Shown in pieces: positions 22,471 to 32,169 of a stretch of 64,000 nucleotides of DNA (position 1 is the first letter of the stretch; the number at the start of each line of letters is the position of its first letter). The notes beneath the pieces were generated by a model that had not been told where the DNA came from, did no database searches, and was given only the letters and a program-made list of their open reading frames with translations. A program made the translations under genes and the position numbers. Source of the DNA: Isoetes taiwanensis (Eukaryota; Streptophyta; Lycopodiopsida; Isoetales; Isoetaceae); assembly GCA_021234155.1 (NCBI GenBank), contig JAJEKV010000003.1:24150874-24214873 (forward strand). Reading direction: 5' to 3'.

Positions 22471-23016
22471 AAGTTGGTTACGTGTTTACTTCTTAAAAAC
22501 TCCTGTATGAACATCATGCTGCAACAAATGTTGAATATTATAGGGAGATTGTTAATCATTGCTATGACAAAGCCATCTCTGTCCTTTCTATGCCCTTCTT
22601 TAAAATATGATCCTGCCGAAGGGACATGTGCACACTGCTTCACATCATTTTAGTTCCATCCCTGCAAGCCCAACACGTCATAATTGCTAATTCTTTTGCA
22701 CATGATCATTAAGTTACCTACAAAGCTCACAAAAAAGGATGTGTATGGATTTGAATCTTTTGATTATTGTGTATTTCATACATATTTTATGAACCTCATT
22801 CGCAACGTTGTGATCAACAATTAGTATGTGAAATGTGATACAATATGCCTAGTAAAGTTGCCTATTTTAACGTAAGAATACCCTCTATTAGCTACATCAT
22901 ATTGGTGTGATGCTGATAAAACTGATATTTTGCCATCATGACATGATTCCTTGGTGCCATGTGGATTGCTTGGCCTTTCTTTGGAAATTTGTTTGGTGAC
23001 CCTATAGATGGAAGAA
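22471..23016. other. No gene seen
   Basis: Interior of the 4.4-kb insert. AT-rich with only short ORFs. Confidence 0.4.
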
Positions 23017-23120
23017 GGGGATAAACACCCCTGAGAGCCCATTACCTTAGATAAACTGGCGAGCCCGGAGGGGCGAGCCAGTTTATCTGAGGTAATGGGC
23101 GAGCAGGGGTGTTTATCCCC
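23017..23120. repeat. GC-rich hairpin with about 48-bp arms
   Basis: GGGGATAAACACCCCTG ... TAGATAAACTGGC pairs with its inverted copy ending AGGGGTGTTTATCCCC. Only a handful of mismatches and a loop of a few bases. The composition differs from the surroundings. Confidence 0.92.
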
Positions 23121-23149
23121 TTTAACCGGGCAGGCAAGCTGCCTCATCC

Positions 23150-23270
23150 ATTGCTGGATTATCAGAGGTTCGGGCAGGCAGCAGATGGGTTATCAGAGGT
23201 TTGGGAGGCTGCACAGCTCGATTATCAGAGGTTCGGGGCTGTCCAGATCGATTATCATAGGTTCGGGGAT
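23150..23270 (+). repeat. Minisatellite, four units of about 31 bp
   Basis: GATTATCAGAGGTTCGGG and close variants start near 23,156, 23,187, 23,219 and 23,249. Overlapping ORFs at 23,095-23,421 are a by-product. GC-rich, with CTCCCAGAAG repeats following at about 23,275 and 23,325. Confidence 0.88.
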
Positions 23271-24061
23271 GTCCCTCCCAGAAGTCTGCTTGCCCTGTCC
23301 ACCGTTGTGCACGCTGTTGTGCCTCCCAGAAGTTTTGATTGCCTGTTATGCCCTATCACAGGGCATGAATCAATGGCCAGGAATGCTTGGATCCAAACGC
23401 CTGCCGGTTAAGGTTGATTAACTGGCTAATGGTTACATTATGCACATAGTTAGACATATGAGCCAATGTTAGGATTAAAATCGAAATGGATAATGGATTT
23501 ACGAACCAAATTACGATAGCTGGCAACCTACCTTGATATGCGATTGTTTTGCTCGCGTGGCTCTTTGGAACCCTAGCGCCGGAACTGAAGATGGACGATT
23601 TTGCCTGCTGGCAACAAATTCGGACGCATCTTTTCTGTTACATGCATATCAGATATTTGTGGCTGCGATTTTATCTACCTCCAAAATATGATCTGGTAAA
23701 AATATATTTGATATCTCGTTCTTGCAATGCATTTGTCATCTAGAAAGTAAGCTAGATTTGAAACTAGGATTTCGGATCAACGCAGTGTTTGCTGCAACAA
23801 ATTCTTTACCCTAAGTTCATTAGTTTCTCCCTTTACATTCTAAAATCCGTAGCATTTTTCGAAGGGCATGGCAGGGCGGCCAGAGGACCAACAAGAACCA
23901 AACCGAAGCAAGGTTAGTAGATTTGTTTAGAAAGACTGGCATTGAACATGATAGCTCAGTCTATAAATGCTAATTTTTTGAACTCTGTAGGCTGCACAAC
24001 ATTGATCCGATTAGGGGCCTACCCTAAAAATGTTTTGTATTGCTTGAGTAGCATCCTCACT
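23271..24061. other. No gene recognised upstream of the F-box fragment
   Basis: Mixed composition. May hold the 5' region of the captured F-box gene. The ORF at 23,549-23,743 has no domain I know. Confidence 0.4.
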
Positions 24062-25794
24062 ATGGAGGTTAGAGACGAGGATGGTAATGAACCCTTCTCT
24101 CTCAGGTCCGGGATCTCTGCAGAAATGAACCATTTAAATTTGGAAAGGTTGGATGAGAATGAAATGGAGGAATTCGATCCTAAATTTATTGGAGAATCGC
24201 ATCAATATGGAGAAAATATATCCTCTGAATCCCTTCAGTGCAAGCAGATTGAATATGACAGTAAATCTGAGGCAGAATCAGATATCGACATGCATAAGTC
24301 CTTATGGAGAGAACTTCCCGACCATTTAATAGATCCTATTTCCTACATTTCTTAAAGCATGTGCTAGAGTTCCAGCTCGCCAACCGTTCTTTCTCATGTT
24401 TGCAGATCATTTCCATAGAAGAATTGCTGCAGCATATGATTTAGAGGTTAATAAATGGCATATTATGCCATTTTCATTTTTCTTAAGATGTAGGCCGCCG
24501 GAGTCATTCCTTGTGCTTGCATCAGCAGGAGGGTTGCTGTGTTTAGAGGGCACAGGGTCACAGAGTGGATGCTTCTTTATTTCAAATCCCATAGCTAGAA
24601 CTTGGAGAAGACTTCCACCAATGTTATCTATGAGGTCACCTTATATTGTAGGAATGTTTTTGCAAGAAGACAAGGAGTCTTACAAAATATTGGCAGTTCA
24701 AGATGCGGACTCTCTGATATCTCAAGTGTATGACTCTGAATCTCCACGAACGAATAAAAAAAACAGGTACCTATACGTGTTGAAATATATTGATTAGTAG
24801 CGAATGAATGGCTTTTGACGTATTAGTGGATGGATATGATACTGTTAGCTCTCTGAAGAGCATTCGGTTGCATGTGGTTAAGAACACAACCCCTTTACTA
24901 GATGAAATTGGGAAACTATAAGAATTCCAGTCTAAACTTTATAATAAGGAGCAGCATTGTTCTTTTAGGGCTCTGACTGATACATTTTTTTGTTGTGTCA
25001 GAATTGAAGAAGTCGTTATATGCCCTGTTTTCTCAGTATGGGAGGATTCTTGATATAGTTGCGTGCAGAACAGAGAAGCTAAGAGGACAAGCATGGGTTG
25101 TGTTTGATGATGTGACATCTGCAACATATGCGCTTCGGAACATGAAGGATTTTCCTTTTTATGACAGGCCTATGGTTTGTTCTAAAGCCTTTTGCCCTCA
25201 TTCATTCGTCCATTTGTGTGAGAGGATTGATTCTCTTGAGAAATAATGTGGACTATTAAGAAAAATTTATGGGAAATGACAGACACCCTTCCTAGAAGAA
25301 CAGCTCTGATTGGAGGTGCATCATATCATAATGGTCTGGTATATTGTGTCTCCTTTGCCCTAAATGGATTGCTCGCGTTTGATTTAAACAAAGGAATCTG
25401 GATTGATGTCAAACTTTCCTTGCCTTCATTCTTAACATCTCCTCATCTCGTGTCGCAGCGTGGTAGGCTGCTTCTCATTGGTGTTCTGGAAGAATTGGGT
25501 ATTTTGAAAAGTGTCCATGTTTGGCAGTTGAATCAGGAAAAAACACAGTGGTTTGAAATTGTCCATGTGCCAAATGAGTACTTCAAGCAATTGTTCAAGT
25601 CATCCTCTGGGCATTTCATGTGTGTAAGCCATGGGGACTATGTCTGCATGCATGAGTACTATTCTACTGATGTGCTTATGTGTAATCTGAATGAAATCTC
25701 ATGGCATTGGTTACCTATATGCCCACTTGATGAAAACATCGAAGCCAGGACGGTTTTGGGTGTGGCATTTGAACCGCGAGTTGAAGTATCCTGA
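24062..25794 (+). pseudogene. F-box/kelch-repeat protein, interrupted
   Basis: ATG at 24,062 gives an acidic N-terminus followed by LWRELPDHLID, the start of an F-box (substrate adaptor of SCF ubiquitin ligases). A frame change near 24,330-24,355 moves to FLKACARVPARQPFFLMF, then IAAAYDLEVNKWHIMPFSFF and VLASAGGLLCL, the standard post-F-box kelch entry. The frame then reaches QVYDSES near 24,740 and is broken by foreign sequence to about 25,245. It resumes as KNLWEMTDTLPRRTALIGGA, GLVYCVSF, GLLAFDLNKGIWIDVKLSLP and WHWLPICPL, and ends at 25,794. The total matches a single-exon F-box/kelch protein of about 450 residues with one frameshift and one insertion. Confidence 0.85.
25002..25174 (+). 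pseudogene. U1A/U2B''-type spliceosomal RRM exon inside the F-box pseudogene
   Basis: Preceded by a pyrimidine tract and GTCAG acceptor, and followed by a GTTTGT donor, this 173-bp exon encodes [20 protein letters not shown], then [12 protein letters not shown] and FPFYDRPM. This is the first RRM of the U1A/U2B'' snRNP protein family, including the RNP1 octamer RGQAWVVF. Flanking intron sequence came with it, so the capture was at DNA level. It sits within the F-box reading frame on the same strand. The rest of the snRNP gene is absent. Confidence 0.88.
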
Positions 25795-26364
25795 ATTGAT
25801 TATGTGTATCACATTACCTCAACTTCATTGAATATTCTTCTGTTATTTGCTTAAATCATATGTTCAGGGCTGTGTGCTACTGCTTGTTATTGTGAATATA
25901 GATCTTGTGAATGTGAACAGAACATCAAGAGATTTATGCCTGAATTGCAGCCTTGTGATATGTCCCAAGGGCAAATATTAGCCCTGCAAATAATATTGAA
26001 TATTGAAGTGGTGGAGCTCTTCATCAATGAAAAGGATGAAATTTTACAGGATGATGGCATTCAGCTAATCCAGGTTCTTGCTATTTCAATATCTCCCATG
26101 GTAGACAATTGACACATGGAACTATGCTTTCTGAACTATAACATGTTGTTGATTTTAGAAGTTCCATTATTTCATTCCAATAATCACTCGATTTGCTCTA
26201 TTACTCAAAAATCTTGAAGGCCATGTTAGTTGCCCAGTATATCACTCTGCTTACTAAATGTATGGGGCATTGTTTCACCAACTAATTACTGTTAGAATAG
26301 ACATGCTAACGCAGTCCTCTGTTGTTCGGAGCTTTGCATATACTTAGTTACTGTGTTGATTTTC
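25795..26364 (+). other. Region downstream of F-box fragment, possible exon
   Basis: An open stretch around 25,920-26,070 encodes about 50 residues (NIKRFMPELQPCDMSQGQIL...) bounded by a possible GTTCTT donor. I do not recognise it. The rest is non-coding up to the 223-bp repeat. Confidence 0.35.
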
Positions 26365-26587
26365 TGCGCCATTTGTGCAAACCGGTTAGAATTGTGAATG
26401 GAATGGAAAGAGGTTTGAGGTTGCAGGGGCACAAGAACTCGCCATAGGCAAGATACCATGCTTACTACAGCTGGATCCAAACTACGTTCCCCTGCAAATC
26501 CGGTCTACGGCCATAGCTAAGGTCTGCGATATCTCCAGATGATGAATCCTCTCGCCAGTATGGCTCCTGCATTTTTTATTGCTGTGT
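26365..26587. repeat. 223-bp direct repeat, right copy
   Basis: Same length as 21,742-21,964. It is followed by AGACCATAGCTAAGGTCTG, which also follows the single equivalent in unit 2 (where that tail is tandemly doubled at 57,862-57,920). Confidence 0.92.
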
Positions 26588-27347
26588 AGACCATAGCTAA
26601 GGTCTGTTCTTATGCCACGTTTTCTTTTATCAAGGAATACTAAGACCTTAGCCATAGCTTCTTTTGCCAGCTCTAGGGTTCTGGATGCATGCAGATTTTC
26701 GAGCGGACGGCTTTTTCTCTCAGCTCTGAGCTCCTTTTAGTCCTCTATTGCAAGGTGATCCTTCAAGTTCTGGTAACTTCTATTGGAAATAGCTCGCCAT
26801 AAACTACAGATTTCAATCTTCGAGGAAGCTTAGACTGTAGAAATCCGAAATCTGTGTCGCTGAAATCCATGTAGTGGAGAGATGAAAGCTAAGGCTTGAA
26901 TTAATTCAACAGGAAACAGATTTGGCTCTATTTTTGCCGTTTATTTGTCTAATTTGAATGCCCAGGATAATAAAAATGAGGAATGCAGGTATCCCCAATC
27001 TGTTCATTTTGGTTCTCGGTTTTCTATTTTTCCTACTTTCGTTTGGTTCACATAATTTTTGATTAAATCCACTGCTTCATAGATTGCCCTATTATATCCC
27101 CTGTTCTTAATACCATCTTGATGCCATGCTGAATAACGCCCAGAAACCAATCAGTAGCAGGATCTTTTTCATTTGCAGTGAAACATTCTGCCATGTTGGA
27201 GCAATTTTCAAGAGTTCTTTCTGCAAGACGGTATATTAAACAAGTGTTTCAATTTCATGGCAGATCTGGTCAATTCAGAAATTCAGCATTATAGTGACAT
27301 TCATATTTATAACTTACTTTTGTATGAAATGTTTCCTGTTTTTGCAG
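26588..27347. other. Unit-1-specific stretch before TM9SF exons
   Basis: Unit 2 lacks about 26,610-27,335. Its TM9SF acceptor is joined almost directly to the AGACCATAGC repeat. No ORF is recognised. The polypyrimidine stretch before 27,347 is the likely natural intron end. Confidence 0.6.
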
Positions 27348-27775
27348 GTGTATTATGTGTATGGATTCATGTTATTGGTCTTCTTGATACTCATGATTGT
27401 AACTGTGTGTTACAATAGTCAGCACATATTTTCTTTTGAACGCCGAGAACTATCATTGGCAGTGGACATTGTTCTTTTCAGCTGCCTCAATTGCAGCATA
27501 TGTTTATCTTTATTCGATATATTATTACTATATGAAAACAAAAATGTCAGGGTTCTTTCAGACAAGCTTCTATTTTGGCTATATGCTGATGTTTTGCATG
27601 GGATTGGGCATTCTTTGTGGTAAGAAGAGTTCATGTATGAGTTTTGTTATCCATGTCGTCAGCAGCAAGTTTGGATTCACATCTTAATGTTACGTTGTGG
27701 AATGCAGGTGTTATTGGATACTTGGGATCATCTGTGTTTGTCCGGCGGATATATAGAAACATAAAATGTGATTAA
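27348..27775 (+). pseudogene. TM9SF (nonaspanin/EMP70) last two exons, copy A
   Basis: Exon 1 (27,348-27,619) follows a TTTGCAG acceptor and encodes [20 protein letters not shown]. After a 2-bp loss in a GT run it continues [14 protein letters not shown], then [20 protein letters not shown] and [15 protein letters not shown]. The donor is GTAAGA. Exon 2 (27,708-27,775) encodes VIGYLGSSVFVRRIYRNIKC and a final Asp. Transmembrane-9 proteins are Golgi/endosomal nine-helix proteins, and the K-x-D C-terminal tail is their COPI retention signal. The N-terminal domain and first helices are absent. Unit 2 has the same fragment with the same lesion. Confidence 0.92.
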
Positions 27776-28031
27776 CAAGTCTGCATACTGGTATAACCTC
27801 CAGTTATTTGTTATATTCAGATTTATTTCCAGGGTTTTACTTTTTCAATCTGGAACTTGTCGGAGAGCAAATTCTTTAATTCTCTCCATTATGTGATGGG
27901 GGCACGACCAGTTATTTTGACACATTAGGCATCTTCAGATCTGACACTATTCCAACCCTTTGACAGTTAAATGGCAAGCTTCTGCTGCAATTCACCATGT
28001 GCATAGGAATGTTATTGGAAATATTAACATG
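27776..28031. other. 3' flank of TM9SF fragment
   Basis: Non-coding, identical in layout to 58,357-58,612. Confidence 0.5.
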
Positions 28032-28167
28032 TCACACGACTAGTGTGTCTTATATTTTAAGACATACTATTGGTCCACGTCAACATTTAAGAAGAATTAT
28101 GGAATTATATAAGACATGTCTTATTTAGGTTCGGGTAGGTTTGGATAGGTTTGGTAAGGGCAATGGA

Positions 28168-28211
28168 GTCTTATTTTATACCGGGGGACTTCCCCCGCCA
28201 TAAAATAAGAC
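28168..28211. repeat. Hairpin GTCTTATTTTAT / ATAAAATAAGAC
   Basis: Arms extend through CCGGGGGA/TCCCCCG-type pairs. Also present in unit 2 at about 58,758-58,801. Confidence 0.9.
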
Positions 28212-28340
28212 ACCACGTATTATATTCTATTTTATTCTATTGACCAATCATATTCAAAATAATGGGTGGTCTTATTTTGTGATGGTTTTCACACTAGTAT
28301 TTGTTAGTGTCTCATTTACATAAGACACCCTGTAGTGTGA

Positions 28341-29548
28341 TATAGTATGCTATTTTCGTTTTGGGGTTGGGGAGGGTTTTCAGGCAGTGGTTTGGCCTAA
28401 GATTTCCGTATAGTATTGTATTGAAAAGGGTATAATTTGCTATCTGAGAGGAGCTTCACTGTTTGATGCTATTTTGGGTGGTTTGGAACTCCCCTTTTTT
28501 ATAGGAATTAGTCGTCTATGTCGAGGTTCCAATTTAGAAAGCATGTGAAGGAGGCGCACAAGGTGGTCGTGGAACATGCCGGTTTTGGGGGGTAAATAAT
28601 CACGTAATAGATCGCAACACAAATCATGACATATCACCACGGATTGAACAAACCGCTAAAGAAAAGCAGGAAAAAAAGCTACGTGTATGTCAAAAAGCTT
28701 GGAAATGGTCGATCGGGAGAAATTAGACCGGTAGAAAGCAATAGAGTGGGTTGTAAAGGGGCTTCATGGGCACGGCCGCGATAGTGCATGGGCAAAAACA
28801 GGGGAAGAAAAACTTCGGGGTGAATTGTCACATCCCGAAGATAACTTAGTTGAGTAGGTGACATAAATACAGGGGATGAATTGAAGAGAATACTTTGTCA
28901 TTTGCATCACCCTCGCAGAATCGACCACAACGAGAGGATCTCGCATCACCATGGTCGCCCGTGATAGCATCGGTTTTCACGGCCCGTGCCCGTGTTTGGG
29001 CACGAATCATAAGGCCCCTTCAAGCAGATTTCTATAAGAGCGGGTCCGGCCACCCGGCCCGTTCTTGGTTTGCCCTGTGCCCCGCTGCTAATTTGCGCCT
29101 GGCCGCGAATCAGGCCTCCCTTTTTCCTCCCGAGGTCTAGGCTAGCCAAAGATCCGACCCGATTACCTAAGGGCAATTCTTTTCTTCAACTACATTCGAA
29201 GTCGATCCCACCCCATAACTCTGCCGAATCTGCCGGAATGGTTATTGTTCATTGGGGCAATTGGGGCAGTCCGCGATGGGCGATGCCAAGTTTTGGTTCA
29301 GCAAACTTGGTTCAGCAGTGCAGGCTTCATGCTGACCATTGGGTTTTCTATTCTATTTTGCTTTTTTCTTGTGTGCTTCAACCATGTGTGCGATCGACAC
29401 CATAGGAAGCGGTTTTTTATTTTTGGGTCAAAATCTTAATGGCCATTGATCTGGCACAATACCAGGAATATCCCACAGATCAATGGCTCTCAATAAAACT
29501 TGGAAGCAAACCCATAAAGATAGCAAATAACGAATTATGTGTGTATTT
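28341..29548. other. Unit-1-only cargo, GC-shifted, no gene recognised
   Basis: Absent from unit 2, where the flanks are joined. The part 28,700-29,300 is markedly GC-richer than its surroundings, with long stop-poor stretches on both strands (for example 29,070-29,405). I find no protein family. An organelle-derived insertion is possible from composition but unproven. Confidence 0.55.
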
Positions 29549-29641
29549 GCAACTTATATTTGTGTGTCTTATTTTTTGCTTTGGAGTCACAAATGATATC
29601 TTATATGAAATAGGACAACTATATTATAAGGCATCGTGTGA

Positions 29642-29988
29642 AAAGGCCCTAATAAACCGATGCACAAGGCTTGAAAGCTGATCTAGTTTTTATTTTTGTT
29701 GCTTGCTTAGAGCGGCTGAGGCCTTGACTATTGTACTGGATATTCTTTAAACAATCATCCTCATTTTTTATTCGTTCGGCATATGCACGGCGAATGAGTG
29801 AGCAGAGTTCATGACATACTACCTATTTTTGTCAAAATGGCTTAAAATGCTTAAATCTTTAAGTTTGAATAGATCTTTAGGGTTTATGTGTTTTATTATG
29901 TTTAACTCAAAAAAAGTGCCGACAGTAACTCAAAACTATATGGATCTCTATATTATAGCCATATGAATAATGGATTGGATAGGAAGAC
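29642..29988. other. No gene seen
   Basis: AT-rich. Collinear with 59,026-59,378. Confidence 0.4.
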
Positions 29989-30151
29989 ATGGCCGCAGCT
30001 GTGCCACTATGGTGTGCATTGCCTCAGCAGCCAAGGCCATCCCTCTTTGCCACACAATTTCGTTCAAACAACCTCTCTCTGGAGACAAATTCTAAACTCT
30101 GGGATGATAAAGAAATGCCTTTGGCCGATAGACTGCTGGATTATATCGAAG
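29989..30151 (+). pseudogene. First exon encoding a transit-peptide-like N-terminus, copy A
   Basis: ATG at 29,989 (ACATGGCC context) opens MAAAVPLWCALPQQPRPSLF, then ATQFRSNNLSLETNSKLW and ADRLLDYIE, ending at a G/GTATTT donor (30,151). The first 30 residues lack acidic residues and are rich in Ala, Ser, Pro and Arg, as in plastid transit peptides. I do not recognise the mature part and find no following exon. Unit 2 has the same exon at 59,379-59,542, with CTGCTGG changed to TCTTTGG near the end. Confidence 0.55.
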
Positions 30152-30215
30152 GTATTTCCTCCTGAAATGGAGTACATGTTCATCCTAACGTGCACAAAGT
30201 TCACCAAGCCACAAA

Positions 30216-30372
30216 ACAAGTGAACATTGCAAAAAACATATAGCATAGTTAGGGTAGTTAGGGCTGTTATTGAAAAGTTTTAATCAAGAATGTTTTGAAG
30301 TATTTTGAACAAGTGAACATTGCAAAAAACAAATAGCATAGTTAGGGTAGTTAGGGCTGTTATTGAAAAGTT
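30216..30372. repeat. Tandem duplication, period 92 bp
   Basis: ACAAGTGAACATTGCAAAAA starts both copies, and each runs through TAGTTAGGGCTGTTATTGAA. Also present at 59,611-59,768, so it predates the segmental duplication. Confidence 0.9.
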
Positions 30373-31312
30373 TATCAAAATACTTCATTGTCAGCGGCTT
30401 TTTATGTGCTTCACATCATGGTTTGTATTTTCAACATTTTATGAAATAAATCATTGGAACTGAAGGTTTACTTTCATGTGATGCCTTTCTTCATAACCTA
30501 GTGGATGACACGAAATACTTAAAGAAGTGCTTAATAGATCATACTATTCTATGTATAAAAAACATACTACCATAGATAATCCGAGCTCCTGTTAGAATTG
30601 TTTTCGTTATTTTTGTAATTTCGCTATTTTTGCTAGTGCATGCTCTTAGGTTGGATACCCCATAGTCTACTCGTGCAATGCCTTCCCATATTATACTAAT
30701 ATCAAGCATCACATTTTAAGAACTTTTGCACCAGTCCAAAGTTACACAAATTTTCCCTGCATGAGTGAGTTGACGAAGAGAATGTTGTGGCTGCCTTGGC
30801 CTTGGCCGCATAATATTTCTTGTATTATGTAATGGAAATTAAAAAATGCTTGTTAATATATTTTTCGTTAAAGAAAACATGACAAATTATATTATATTCT
30901 ATTAGTGTTTCTAACCTACTTGTTATAACATGCGAAACTGACTCCGCCTTTGACATAATATGCTTGGTTTATAGCAGGAGCATTTGTAAGTGTGGCAGGA
31001 AGGCTGTGATTTAGAGTCTACATTTTGATAGTCCATTCGAATGCATTGTCTTGGAGGCATAGTACTAGAAATATATCAAGTTTGCACACGTAATGATTAG
31101 ACTAGATCTTCCTATTATCTTCAATACCAACTTTCTATATACTAGAAACAAGATATACTACATTTGATAGCATAGACATGAAAAGATAAAAGACCAAGTA
31201 GTCAAAATAAAAGGACATCAAGTGCAAAAAATCTTTATAAATTCTCCACGTATTTACAACCCAAATGGGAGCTGTACAATCTCAATAACCATATAGAAAT
31301 GGCAGTACAATT
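30373..31312. other. Downstream region of the Dof gene
   Basis: Non-coding. The block from about 30,823 to 31,235 recurs at 60,215-60,620, 52,262-52,560, 42,465-42,866 and, inverted, about 38,060-38,460. It is the Dof 3' flank, partly carried to new places. Confidence 0.7.
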
Positions 31313-32169
31313 TCAATATGAATATACAAATGGCTGAACATTCTCAAATGTTAAGTTCTCATTGGAAGCAAGAAACTTGCCTTTAGGTTTCCTAGATTGT
31401 GGAGGCTTTCGAGGTCCTAACACCCTTAGTTTGCCCCCAACAGTCCACTCTCTCTTGCAACTTCTGCACGTATACCTGTGTTGGCCTTGCTTCTTATTGT
31501 TGAAGTAGTCGAAGCGTGTGTTATCACTAAAACACCTAGGGCAATCAAGATGGGGCATCTCTATCTTCTGCTTCTTCATCCTTGGAGCTGTCATTTCTTG
31601 TGGCATAGTTGCCATGCTTGCTGTTGCCTGTCTGCTTTCAAGTTGAATCGAGTTGGCAACTATCTTCCTCTTCTTCATCTTTGAGCCGCCATTCCTTGTG
31701 TTGCTTGTTGCTCCCATGGCTCGCCATTCACGCGGATATGTACAAGTGTTCCATGTGCTTCTTGTTGCTGTTCACTTCCAAGTCCAATTGATGCATTGAC
31801 CAAGTCATGCATGGCTATACTGGCTTCTGCTTCAACTTCACTATCTCCTTTGCAGAGATTTTCTTCTATTGACTGACAAAAGTTGACAAAGTCCTCATCT
31901 AGGTCTTCTGCAAACAAGCCATCCAATGATGGCGCTTTGTCCTCTACCAATAAGCCACCTAATTCATCCATAAGCTTAAGTATGTCTTCCTCAGATAAGT
32001 CTTCGTCAGAGAGGTGTTCATCATCAAGAACGTCTAAAGTAGGAGCTGTAAAAGACGCATTGACATCAAGTACGTCAATACATGCTAGGGCGTCCTCCTG
32101 GTCCAAGCTCCTCAGATAGTTGAATTCCTCCGCACTCAAAATAAAGTCTTCGTCGTCAAGCTCCGCCAT
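31313..32169 (-). CDS. Dof-type zinc-finger transcription factor, one frame break (copy A)
   Basis: ATG at 32,169 opens an acidic N-terminal half (MAELDDEDFILSAEEFNYLR; runs of DDE, EED, DLDED). Near 31,690 one base is missing relative to unit 2 (GGCGGCTCAAAG against GGCAGCCTCAAAG) and the frame moves. The next part has two KMKKRK/RMKKQK basic motifs like nuclear signals. A Dof finger then reads CPRC, 21 residues, CRSC, then [11 protein letters not shown], the exact C-x2-C-x21-C-x2-C spacing of this plant-specific DNA-binding domain (AAAG sites). The usual NVPVGGG after the finger is replaced by a basic, Pro-rich tail, and the protein ends about 45 residues after the last Cys. Because the break is one base, a sequencing error is possible. 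It is head-to-head with SLAH. Confidence 0.88.

Larger units (their letters stand above)
28032..29641. mobile_element. Foldback TIR element with 1.2-kb extra cargo (copy A)
   Basis: Ends TCACACGA...TCGTGTGA, with subterminal TGTCTTAT/ATAAGACA inverted blocks. The unit 2 equivalent is 58,613-59,025. No transposase is encoded. Internal hairpins include a near-perfect 44-bp one at 28,168-28,211. Unit 1 has about 28,341-29,548 additionally. No clear target duplication is visible, and the flanks (AACATG / AAAGGCC) are the same in both units. Confidence 0.7.

Noticed and set aside
23150-23270. CRISPR-like array
   Set aside because: Four imperfect units with spacers too short and related to each other; eukaryotic sequence without cas genes.
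23095-23421. Two overlapping ORFs of about 100 codons
   Set aside because: They arise from the 31-bp minisatellite, with no conserved protein features.
28700-29300. Organelle DNA insertion
   Set aside because: Composition suggests it, but no organelle gene could be recognised, so it is kept only as a possibility in the cargo entry.
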